Below are positions 6,325-12,494 of a stretch of DNA of 13,291 bases, piece after piece (position 1 is the stretch's first letter; each line of letters begins with the position of its first letter). The translations under genes were made by a program, and so were the position numbers. Origin of the DNA: CAYNLY01 sp964398225 (lineage in GTDB: Bacteria > Pseudomonadota > Zetaproteobacteria > Mariprofundales > Mariprofundaceae); NCBI GenBank assembly GCA_964398225.1, contig CAYNLY010000044.1, positions 1-13,291 of the forward strand. The letters run 5' to 3'. The notes beneath the pieces are model-generated. The model did not search any database, was not told the origin of the DNA, and saw only the letters and a program-made list of their open reading frames with translations.

Positions 6325-7116
6325 CTACCTTGGCAAATAGGCCAGCGGATCCACGGGCACGGGTCCGCGGCGAACCTCGAAGTGAAGATGAGGCCCGGTT
6401 GCCCGCCCCGTGCGCCCGACCCGCGCAATGATCTCGCCCGCACGCACGCGGTCGCCCTTGCGAACCAGATTGCGCTGATTGTGCGCATAGGCCGTGAACA
6501 GGTCGCCCGCATGCCGGATGATGATCAGGTTTCCGTAGCCGCTCAGCCGGCGATCGGCGTAGACGACGGTGCCGGCGGCCGCTGCCCGGACGGGGGTTCC
6601 TTCCGGCGCGGCGATGTCGATCCCGTCATGCTGGCTGTTGCCCCGGCGCCCGAACCCGCTCGTCACCTTGCCCCGGACCGGCCACAGCAGCTTTGCGGCG
6701 CCCCGATGGTTGGCCGGGGAATGAGCTGGTGAAGAGCGCGCCGTCTCCCGTGCCCGGGGTCTGGCCTTCACATGCTTGGCGGGCGCCCGCGCCCGGGGAG
6801 GAATGGCCTGGGCCATGCGCACCGGCAGCCTGCGGGCCCTTGGTGCGGTACGGTTGATGTAGAGCTGCTGGCCAACGTAGATCGTATAGGGCGGCTCAAG
6901 GTGATTGCGCCTTGCAAGCAGCCCGGGATTAAGTCCGAACCTCCTGCCGATCGAATACAGCGTATCCCCGCGCTTGACGATGTAGACGATCGTTCCGTCG
7001 TCCCGGACCGCGCTGGCGCCTGGATGGAGCGGAAAGGTGTGGTAGCAGCCGGTCGCCGAAAGCAGCGCCGTCGCAAGCAGCAACGGGGCGAACACGCCCT
7101 TGAGCGCACCTACCAC
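6325..7116 (-). CDS. nlpD: NlpD-like lipoprotein: LysM plus M23 peptidase domain
   Basis: A cell-envelope lipoprotein of about 263 residues. With the GTG start at 7116, residues 1 to 24 form a signal with lipobox SATGC (Cys24). A LysM peptidoglycan-binding domain follows (about 43 to 88, YIVKRGDTLYSIGRRFGL), then a basic Pro/Ala/Arg-rich linker, then an M23/LytM domain (about 135 to 250). E. coli NlpD has lost catalytic residues and activates the amidase AmiC, but here all zinc-site positions are present: His163 and Asp167 (HDGID), His212 (YAHN), His243 and His245 (HLHFEV). It may therefore be a working endopeptidase. It sits between yqaA and rpoS as expected. The frame stays open upstream as far as 7389, but that part is a shadow of yqaA. 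The chosen GTG overlaps the yqaA stop by 7 bases; TTG 7122 or GTG 7095 are alternatives, and no start has a convincing ribosome-binding site. Confidence 0.9.
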   Translation of the reverse strand: MVGALKGVFAPLLLATALLSATGCYHTFPLHPGASAVRDDGTIVYIVKRGDTLYSIGRRFGLNPGLLARRNHLEPPYTIYVGQQLYINRTAPRARRLPVRMAQAIPPRARAPAKHVKARPRARETARSSPAHSPANHRGAAKLLWPVRGKVTSGFGRRGNSQHDGIDIAAPEGTPVRAAAAGTVVYADRRLSGYGNLIIIRHAGDLFTAYAHNQRNLVRKGDRVRAGEIIARVGRTGRATGPHLHFEVRRGPVPVDPLAYLPR

Positions 7117-7772
7117 AGCCAAAGCACGGCAAAGCCCCCCACGACCAGCAGGGCGACGGCCGCCGTGATCCAGTCGAAATAGTCCTCGACCAGCGCGCGC
7201 AGGCGCGCGCCTCCCCAGCGCAGAAGCGCGCCCTCGAGGAAAAACCTCGCTCCGCGTGAGGCCGCGCACGCGAGCACGAACGGGACGAAGGAAAGTCCGA
7301 AGGCGCCGGCGGCGATGGTCACGACCTTGAACGGAATCGGCGAAAACCCGGCCAGAAGCACGATGCCCACGCCGTATGCGGCAAACCACTCCTCCAGCCG
7401 CGCAAACTCGTCCATCGCATGGTAGAACTCGAGCAGGGGCGCGGCGATCGCGGCAAACATGAACGCGCCGATCGCGTAACCGAGAACCGCCCCGAGCACG
7501 GAGCCGGCGGTGGCAATCGCCGCAAACCTCAGAGCGGCGGCCGGCGCCCCAAGCCCCAGGGCGATCAGCAGAACATCGGGCGGAATCGGAAACACGCTGG
7601 CCTCGATCACGGCGATGAAAAACAGCGCAAGCGAGGCCTGCGGATGCTCCGCCCAGGCCAGCGTCCAGTCGTAGCAGCGCTTCAGGACACGCGCCAGCCG
7701 ATGCCAGGGCCCGGGAAGCGGATGCTCAGTGATGGCTGACTCCGGAACGCAGCGGAACGAAGGTGCAGGCAT
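7110..7772 (-). CDS. yqaA: YqaA/DedA-family inner-membrane protein
   Basis: A polytopic inner-membrane protein of 220 residues in the DedA (SNARE-associated, VTT) superfamily; members of the superfamily transport undecaprenyl phosphate or phospholipids, but the substrate of YqaA proteins is not settled. Sequence marks are a Trp-rich start to the core, then ALFFIAVIEASVFPIPPDVLL with the re-entrant FPIPPD motif, a Gly/Ala-rich helix, the second re-entrant segment GFSPIPFKVVTIAAGAFG, ACAASRGARFF with the family's conserved Arg, and a C-terminal membrane helix ending in WLW. The ATG at 7772 has a near-perfect AGGAGGTG before it; this start overlaps pcm by 47 bases, and there is no ATG, GTG or TTG between it and the core domain, so it is preferred. 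Its stop overlaps the nlpD start. Confidence 0.9.
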   Translation of the reverse strand: MPAPSFRCVPESAITEHPLPGPWHRLARVLKRCYDWTLAWAEHPQASLALFFIAVIEASVFPIPPDVLLIALGLGAPAAALRFAAIATAGSVLGAVLGYAIGAFMFAAIAAPLLEFYHAMDEFARLEEWFAAYGVGIVLLAGFSPIPFKVVTIAAGAFGLSFVPFVLACAASRGARFFLEGALLRWGGARLRALVEDYFDWITAAVALLVVGGFAVLWLW

Positions 7773-8385
7773 CGAACACCTCCTCGCTGACCGAACTTCC
7801 ATGCTTGCGCATCCGGACCAGATGATGCCGCCCGTTCTCCCCCTTCGGCATCAGAAGCACACCGCCCTCCCGCAGCTGCTCGATCCAGGCCGGGGATGCA
7901 AACCCGCCGGCGGTCACAAGAATGGCATCGAACGGCGCGTATTCGGGCCATCCGAGAAGCCCGTCGCCGCATTTCAGGCGCACGTTGCCGAGCAGCCGGG
8001 CGCGCCGGAGGTTGACGCGGGCGCGATCGGCGAGCGAGCGAATCCGCTCGATGCTGAACACGCGCCGGCACAAAAGCGCGAGCACGGCGGTCTGATAGCC
8101 GCAGCCCGTGCCGATCTCCAGCACCTGCTCGGTTCCGCCAAGCTCGAGAAGCTCGGTCATCCGGGCCACGGTATAGGGTTGCGAGATCGTCTGGCCCTCG
8201 CCGATGGGAAGCGAACAGTCGTGATAGGCGCGGCTGGCCAGCGCCGGATCGACGAACAGGTGCCGGGGCACCTCGGCCATCGCGGCCAGCACGCGTTCAT
8301 CGCGGATGCCCCGGGCGCGCAGCTGCTGCTCCACCATCCGGGCCCGGGGACGGGCGAAGGACTGGCCCGGCCGGAAGGGACTCAT
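7726..8385 (-). CDS. pcm: Protein-L-isoaspartate O-methyltransferase
   Basis: A 219-residue cytoplasmic repair enzyme that uses S-adenosylmethionine to methylate abnormal L-isoaspartyl residues in aged proteins so that they can revert to aspartate. Family marks: VPRHLFVDP (39 to 47), the substrate loop PIGEGQTISQPYTVA (60 to 74), SAM-binding motif I VLEIGTGCGYQTAVL (88 to 102), DAILVTAG (153 to 160), GGVLLMP, and the C-terminal FVPLRSG. Length is normal. The ATG at 8385 has GGAAAG upstream; Met17 is a less likely start. It is followed by yqaA, nlpD and rpoS, the classic stationary-phase survival cluster, but the usual upstream partner surE is not here: tRNA-Pro lies 28 bases upstream instead. 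Confidence 0.97.
   Translation of the reverse strand: MSPFRPGQSFARPRARMVEQQLRARGIRDERVLAAMAEVPRHLFVDPALASRAYHDCSLPIGEGQTISQPYTVARMTELLELGGTEQVLEIGTGCGYQTAVLALLCRRVFSIERIRSLADRARVNLRRARLLGNVRLKCGDGLLGWPEYAPFDAILVTAGGFASPAWIEQLREGGVLLMPKGENGRHHLVRMRKHGSSVSEEVFDACTFVPLRSGVSHH
7777..7784 (-). promoter_or_regulatory. Ribosome-binding site for yqaA inside pcm
   Basis: Minus strand AGGAGGTG, close to the full anti-16S complement, four bases before the ATG at 7772. It lies within the 3' end of pcm (codons SEEVF) and fixes the yqaA start inside pcm. Confidence 0.75.
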
Positions 8386-8413
8386 CGATCAGCTTTCCGG
8401 CCGGGCGCGAAGA

Positions 8414-8490
8414 TGGTCGGGACGGCGGGATTCGAACCCACGACCACCAGACCCCCAGTCTGGTGCGCTACCAGGCTGCGCTACGTCCCG
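8414..8490 (-). tRNA. tRNA-Pro(GGG)
   Basis: A complete 77-base tRNA. Acceptor CGGGACG pairs with CGTCCCG, the first base C being the mark of bacterial tRNA-Pro; the anticodon stem CCAGA/TCTGG holds loop CTGGGGG, anticodon GGG (CCC/CCU codons). The T-arm is GTGGG-TTCGAAT-CCCGC with one G-T pair. Discriminator A and encoded CCA (8414..8416) follow. It lies between the MerR-type gene and pcm. Confidence 0.97.
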
Positions 8491-8505
8491 ATTCATGGGC
8501 TGCGA

Positions 8506-8535
8506 AGCATAATCGGAGAACGGGCAAAATGTAAG
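8506..8535 (-). promoter_or_regulatory. Possible promoter for tRNA-Pro
   Basis: Minus strand CTTACA (8530..8535, four of six -35 bases) and TATGCT (8506..8511, four of six -10 bases) are spaced by 18 bases in the 60-base gap after the MerR-type gene. Transcription would start a few bases before the tRNA 5' end. A moderate match, found by eye. Confidence 0.35.
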
Positions 8536-8550
8536 CGAAAAGACCGAGGC

Positions 8551-8925
8551 TCAGTCCTCGAGAAGCTGCCGGATGTGCTCCAGCTCTTCGCGTACCTGCC
8601 GGATCAGGCTCTGCCCGTCCGGCTGTTCGACAAGCTCGTCCAGATCGCCCTGGCTCAGACGCTTCTTGGCGCCCTTGATCGTGAAGTTCAGATCGTAGAG
8701 CAGATGCTTGATCGTCAGGATCGTGTAGATGTCGCGCTGACGGTAGAAACGCCGGTTGCCGTTTTTCTTGACGGGCTTAAGCTGCTTGAACTCGGTCTCC
8801 CAGTAGCGGAGCACATGCGGCTCGACCCCGCAGATCTCGCTGACCTCCCGGATCGAGAAGAACAGCTTGTCCGGAAGCCTGGGAAGCTCGATCCCCGCCT
8901 GTTTCAGCACGCGCTGCACGTTCAA
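8551..8925 (-). CDS. MerR-family transcriptional regulator (ihfA-linked type)
   Basis: A 124-residue DNA-binding protein. A MerR-type winged helix-turn-helix covers about residues 22 to 90: FSIREVSEICGVEPHVLRYW, then the wing NGNRRFYRQRDIYTI and the helix LTIKHLLYDLNFTIKGAKK. The C-terminal part is a short Glu/Arg-rich helix for dimerisation, with no cysteines or other metal-site residues, so no inducer can be named. This is the small MerR-like gene that commonly follows ihfA in gamma- and betaproteobacteria; its target genes are not known to me. The start is a TTG at 8925 that overlaps the ihfA stop (TTGA), with ACGGAG about 8 bases upstream; GTG at 8919 is an alternative. tRNA-Pro follows 60 bases later. 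Confidence 0.9.
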   Translation of the reverse strand: MNVQRVLKQAGIELPRLPDKLFFSIREVSEICGVEPHVLRYWETEFKQLKPVKKNGNRRFYRQRDIYTILTIKHLLYDLNFTIKGAKKRLSQGDLDELVEQPDGQSLIRQVREELEHIRQLLED

Positions 8926-9206
8926 CGGAGCTGCTCCGTAAGCTTCTTCTTCAAAAGCTGGCTGGCGCGGAAGGTGACAACCCGGCGGGCGGAAATCTCG
9001 ATCTCGCCGCCGGTCTTGGGATTCCGGCCGCGGCGCGCCCGCTTGTCGCGGACCATGAAATGACCGAAGCCCGAAATCTTCACGTCCTCGCCTTGCTCCA
9101 GCGCATGGCGGATCTCCTCGATCACGGCATCGACGATCTGCGCGGCTTCTTTCTTGGAAACCCCGACGCGTTCGTGGATGAACTGAGCGACTTCGGCCTT
9201 GGTCAC
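8922..9206 (-). CDS. ihfA: Integration host factor subunit alpha
   Basis: A 94-residue nucleoid protein of the HU/IHF family that pairs with IhfB, binds specific sites and bends DNA sharply, shaping promoters, recombination and replication origins. It begins VTKAEVAQFIHERVGVSKKEA like other IhfA proteins, has the signature around GFGHFMVRDK and the beta-arm GRNPKTGGEIEI with the intercalating Pro63, then ARRVVTF. The frame is open upstream to 9329, but the GTG at 9206 matches the family start and has AGGGGAGG (9210..9217) just before it. Followed at once by the MerR-type gene, which favours IhfA over IhfB or HU. In E. coli ihfA follows pheT; here lolD lies upstream and ihfA has its own promoter-like site. 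Confidence 0.94.
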   Translation of the reverse strand: MTKAEVAQFIHERVGVSKKEAAQIVDAVIEEIRHALEQGEDVKISGFGHFMVRDKRARRGRNPKTGGEIEISARRVVTFRASQLLKKKLTEQLR

Positions 9207-9209
9207 ACG

Positions 9210-9217
9210 CCTCCCCT
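9210..9217 (-). promoter_or_regulatory. Ribosome-binding site deciding the ihfA GTG start
   Basis: Minus strand AGGGGAGG, three bases before the GTG at 9206. It supports a 94-residue product matching the family over the longer open frame beginning inside lolD. Confidence 0.7.
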
Positions 9218-9267
9218 GTCGGTAAAAATCAACACCTTGCGCCGTCTTGCTGAGAAACAGCCTAGCA

Positions 9268-9295
9268 ACGATAGCAGAACGCTTTGATTTGTCAA
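9268..9295 (-). promoter_or_regulatory. Sigma-70-type promoter for ihfA
   Basis: Minus strand perfect -35 TTGACA (9290..9295), 16-base spacer, and -10 TATCGT (9268..9273, four of six). Transcription would start near 9261, giving a leader of about 55 bases before the ihfA GTG. The -35 box contains the lolD stop codon TGA (9292..9294), so the end of lolD and this promoter share bases. Confidence 0.65.
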
Positions 9296-9996
9296 AGGTT
9301 TTCGATTTCCTGCTCCGGGCCGGTTGCAACCGCCGGTTCCAGGCGCCCCAGATGCAGGCGCAGCACGCGGTCGCAGGCCGATGCGAGGTTCCGGGAATGC
9401 GTGACCATCACGACCGCCGCATGCTCCTCATGCGCGAGCTCGCGCAAGGCGGCAAACACGGAAGCCGCGGTCTTCTCGTCCAGATTGCCGGTCGGCTCGT
9501 CGGCCAGAAGGAGCTTGGGCCTTGCCGCCAGCGCCCGGGCCACCGCAACCCGCTGGGCTTCACCACCGGAAAGCCGCGCCGGCACATGCCGCAACCGGTT
9601 GCCAAGGCCCAGCCGTTCCAGCAGATCGACCGCCCGTCGGCGCGCCGATTCCTCCGGATCGCCACGCACCAGGAGCGGAAGCATCGCGTTTTCGACCGCA
9701 TCGAGCTCCGGAATCAGGTGATGCGCCTGATAGACGAAGCCGATTTCCTCGTTGCGGACCTTGGCCTGAAGCGAAGGCGCCAGATCCAGCAGGGAACGGC
9801 CGTCAAGCACGACCTCGCCTTCGTCGGCCGGCTCGAGCGTGCCGATGATCTGAAGCATCGTGCTCTTGCCCGAACCCGACTCTCCGAGCACGGCCAGAAA
9901 CTCGCCGGGGCCGAGATCGAGATCCACGCCGTCGAGAACCTGCAGTCGTCCCGCCGGCGCGGCAAACGCCTTCTTCAGCCCGCGAACGCGCAGCAT
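9292..9996 (-). CDS. lolD: Lipoprotein-release ABC transporter ATPase LolD
   Basis: A 234-residue ATPase that powers extraction of outer-membrane lipoproteins from the inner membrane and their transfer to the chaperone LolA. All ABC motifs are present: Walker A GESGSGKST (38 to 46), Q-loop Gln90 in FVYQAHHLIPELDAVEN, a segment typical of LolD, signature LSGGEAQRVAVARAL (142 to 156), Walker B LLLADEPTGNLDE with catalytic Glu167, and the H-loop His200 in VTHS. The ATG at 9996 is one base after the stop of the cyclic-nucleotide-binding gene, which lies between it and its permease partner. MacB- and FtsE-type ATPases are related, but the LolC-type permease in the same operon and the HHLIPEL segment favour LolD. 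Confidence 0.93.
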   Translation of the reverse strand: MLRVRGLKKAFAAPAGRLQVLDGVDLDLGPGEFLAVLGESGSGKSTMLQIIGTLEPADEGEVVLDGRSLLDLAPSLQAKVRNEEIGFVYQAHHLIPELDAVENAMLPLLVRGDPEESARRRAVDLLERLGLGNRLRHVPARLSGGEAQRVAVARALAARPKLLLADEPTGNLDEKTAASVFAALRELAHEEHAAVVMVTHSRNLASACDRVLRLHLGRLEPAVATGPEQEIENL

Positions 9997-9997
9997 C

Positions 9998-11221
9998 TCA
10001 GCCGGCCGGCTTGCGGCGCATCAGCGTGCGGATCGTGTCCTGGACGCGCTTTTTCTGATAGGCCTCGACGACCTTGCGCACCGATGGATAGGTCTGGACG
10101 ATGTCCATGAAGTCCTCTCGGGTCAGCTCCATCAGCTCGACGTCGCCGTCGGCGACGATCGTCGCCGTTCTCGGCTTGTCGGTAAGCAGAGCCACTTCCC
10201 CGAAGAACCCGCCGTCCTCCATCGTGCCGAGCTCCACCTGTTCCCCCGTGCCCTTGATGTCGCGGGTGAACACCTTCACCCTGCCTGAGCGAATCAGGTA
10301 GAAGGTATCCCCCTTTTCACCCTCACGGATGATGGCCTCGCCGTCCTTGAAGATCTTGAGCTGGAACTTGTTGGCAAGCGCCATCCGGGCCTCGGGCGGC
10401 ACCCCCTCGAACACGGGCGTGATCGCCAGCACCCGCGCAAGCACCCGCTGCCGGTAGAAGTCCTCGACCGTTTCCTGTATCGACGGATACTTCGCCACCC
10501 AGGTGTCGAAGGTTTCGCGGTCGATCATCAGCACGTCGCAGTCCGTTTCGGCCACCGCGGCCTCGGTGTGCCGGATCCGGGACATGAACGCGTGTTCGCC
10601 GAAAAAGTCGCCTTCGCTGAGATGCGAGAACACCTTGCGCCGGCCCTTCGCGTCCCGGGTCTCAAGGCGCACGGTGCCCATGCCGATCAGATAGAGGTAG
10701 TTGCCGTGATCCCCTTCCCTGTAGATGTATTCGTCCGCCGGCACATGCTGCAGTTGCAGCGAATCGATGAAGGCTTCGAGCTCCTCACCGGAAAGCCCGG
10801 AAAGCAGGGGCGTGCGCTCGAAGCTCAGCTTGGCGTGATCCTTGCCCGAAATATCGGTCGCGTTCAGGTTGTCCTGGGGCGAGATCGTGCTGATCGCCCA
10901 GTCGTCGCCGCGTTCGCTGGACAGTTCCTTCAGCCGTTCCTTGACCTGCGTCTGACTCGGATCCAGCCGCAGGATGATCTTGTTGATCGCGATCGCCTGA
11001 ACGACGAACCCCTGCTCGGCGTAGGCATTGGCGATCTTCAGGTAGTCGCGCACGGCACCCGCCGAATCGCCGGTCCGCTCGCGCAGCTCGGCCACCTTCA
11101 CATAGGTGCGCAGGTCGCTGGGATCGGCCTTGTGCAGCTCGAGAAAGTACTCAAGCGCCTTCTTGTACTTGCCTTCCAGCAGCGCCCGCTTGGCCTTGTT
11201 CCGCAACTGCGCCATCGACAT
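9998..11221 (-). CDS. TPR plus tandem cyclic-nucleotide-binding domain protein
   Basis: A 407-residue soluble protein with no signal peptide or membrane segment. Residues 1 to 105 look like TPR-type helical repeats (KALEYFLELHKADPSD; AVRDYLKIANAYAEQG; QAIAINKIILRLDPSQ). Two cNMP-binding domains follow, about 138 to 255 and 268 to 390. The second has a full phosphate-binding cassette, FFGEVALLTDKPRTATI (339 to 355) with Arg351. The first keeps FFGEHAFMS (206 to 214) but on ungapped alignment has His218 at the Arg position, so it may bind weakly, another ligand, or none. There is no DNA-binding domain after the sensors, so it is not a CRP-type regulator; a scaffold or regulatory subunit is more likely. 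The ATG at 11221 is one base after the permease stop and lolD starts one base after its own stop, so it is co-transcribed with a lipoprotein-release system. Its function is unknown to me. Confidence 0.9.
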   Translation of the reverse strand: MSMAQLRNKAKRALLEGKYKKALEYFLELHKADPSDLRTYVKVAELRERTGDSAGAVRDYLKIANAYAEQGFVVQAIAINKIILRLDPSQTQVKERLKELSSERGDDWAISTISPQDNLNATDISGKDHAKLSFERTPLLSGLSGEELEAFIDSLQLQHVPADEYIYREGDHGNYLYLIGMGTVRLETRDAKGRRKVFSHLSEGDFFGEHAFMSRIRHTEAAVAETDCDVLMIDRETFDTWVAKYPSIQETVEDFYRQRVLARVLAITPVFEGVPPEARMALANKFQLKIFKDGEAIIREGEKGDTFYLIRSGRVKVFTRDIKGTGEQVELGTMEDGGFFGEVALLTDKPRTATIVADGDVELMELTREDFMDIVQTYPSVRKVVEAYQKKRVQDTIRTLMRRKPAG

Positions 11222-11222
11222 G

Positions 11223-12464
11223 CTATTCGTACCTCAGCGCATCGGCCGGCGGCACCTTCGCGGCCCGCCGCGCCGGATAGAATGTCGCGACAATCCCCAT
11301 CGCCAGGCTCACGCCGACGACCAGCACGACCGAAGCCGGATCGATCACCGACGGAACATGGTCGATATAGTATACGTCACTGGAAAGGAATGTCACGCCC
11401 GCAACCCGCTCGATCCAGGCCAGAAGATCGCCGAGCTTCCAGGCAAGCAGCAGGCCGAGCAGGCCTCCGGCAAGCGTTCCGACGCCGGTAAGCCAGCCGC
11501 CCATCATCACGAAGATCCGCATCACCGAAGCATCGGTCGCGCCGACGGTTTTCAGAATCGCGATTTCCTTGCGCCGCTCCATGACGACCATGACCAGCGA
11601 AGCCACCATGTTGAACACCGCGACGAGCACGATCAGGGACAGAATCACGCCCATCACGACCCGCTCGGTGCGCATCGCCTCGAAGAACGATCGGTGCCGA
11701 TGCTGCCAGTCGCTGACCCAGGCATCCGGAGGCAGCAGCCTGTGCGCCTCCCGGGCCGCCTCAGAAGCCCGGTCGCGATCGTCGAGGAACACCTCGATGC
11801 CGGTCACGCCGTCGCCCATCCGCAGCAGCCGCTGCACCGATCCGAGCGGCGCGACGATCAGCCCGACGTCGTATTCGTAAAACCCGGAATCGAAAATGCC
11901 GGCCACCCGGAACGCGCGCATCCTCGGCGCCTGCCCCATCGGGGACACGCCGCCCGAGGGCGTGACCAGCCGGAGCTGATCGCCGACTTCGACACCCAGT
12001 TTTCGGGCCAGATCCTTGCCCAGCACCACTTCGAAGTCCGTGCCTGCGCTTCGGAGGAAGCGTCCGGAAACGACATGCCGGGCCACTTCCGGTTCGCGCG
12101 CCGGATCCACGCCCTTCAGAATCGCGCCGGTGGCGCGCCCCGCGAAGCTTGCAAGCACCTGGGCCGAAACATAGGGGGCTGCGCGCACCGCGCCGGGAAG
12201 CCTTTCCGCGGTGCTCAGCCATTTCCGCCAGTCGTGCAGAACGTCGCCCGGCCCCTGGATGTCCAGATGCGAGGAAAAGCCCAGAATCCGGTCCTTGAGT
12301 TCGCGGTCGAATCCATACATCACCGACAGCACGACGATCAGCGCGCAGACTCCGATCGCGACCCCAACCGCCGAGCTCCAGCCGATCAGCGACACGAAGC
12401 GCTCATCCCGGCGCGACCGGAGATAGCGCCGGGCCAGCATCCATTCGTAGGCGCGAATGCTCAC
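11223..12464 (-). CDS. lolC: Lipoprotein-release ABC transporter permease, LolC/LolE family
   Basis: A 413-residue inner-membrane permease of the MacB fold that passes outer-membrane lipoproteins to LolA. One membrane helix near residues 28 to 50, a large periplasmic domain (51 to 268), then three helices near 270 to 295, 315 to 342 and 377 to 396, ending in PADALRYE as in LolC. The periplasmic domain carries SPMGQAPRMR at 174 to 183, which matches the LolC Hook (TPMGRIP in E. coli, from memory) that binds LolA. ERRKEIAILKTVGAT at 296 to 310 is the coupling region to LolD. The start is a GTG at 12464 with GGGAG 7 bases upstream. Only one permease gene is visible; either a LolE partner is elsewhere or this is a LolF-like permease acting as a homodimer. 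The cyclic-nucleotide-binding gene and lolD follow. Confidence 0.92.
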   Translation of the reverse strand: MSIRAYEWMLARRYLRSRRDERFVSLIGWSSAVGVAIGVCALIVVLSVMYGFDRELKDRILGFSSHLDIQGPGDVLHDWRKWLSTAERLPGAVRAAPYVSAQVLASFAGRATGAILKGVDPAREPEVARHVVSGRFLRSAGTDFEVVLGKDLARKLGVEVGDQLRLVTPSGGVSPMGQAPRMRAFRVAGIFDSGFYEYDVGLIVAPLGSVQRLLRMGDGVTGIEVFLDDRDRASEAAREAHRLLPPDAWVSDWQHRHRSFFEAMRTERVVMGVILSLIVLVAVFNMVASLVMVVMERRKEIAILKTVGATDASVMRIFVMMGGWLTGVGTLAGGLLGLLLAWKLGDLLAWIERVAGVTFLSSDVYYIDHVPSVIDPASVVLVVGVSLAMGIVATFYPARRAAKVPPADALRYE

Positions 12465-12494
12465 CCGACAGCTCCCGGGTCCGCCCGCACCGCT

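Noticed and set aside
7191..7211. GC-rich inverted repeat around ggcgcgcgcc
   Set aside because: It lies within the yqaA coding region and has no T-run on either strand; expected by chance in Ala/Arg codons of a GC-rich gene.
7117..7389. N-terminal extension of the nlpD frame to position 7389
   Set aside because: It overlaps yqaA and encodes an Arg/Gly-rich shadow; the lipoprotein signal starts near 7116.
7729..9063. A 444-codon plus-strand open frame
   Set aside because: It runs antisense through pcm, tRNA-Pro and the MerR-type gene, all clearly recognised on the minus strand; a compositional shadow.
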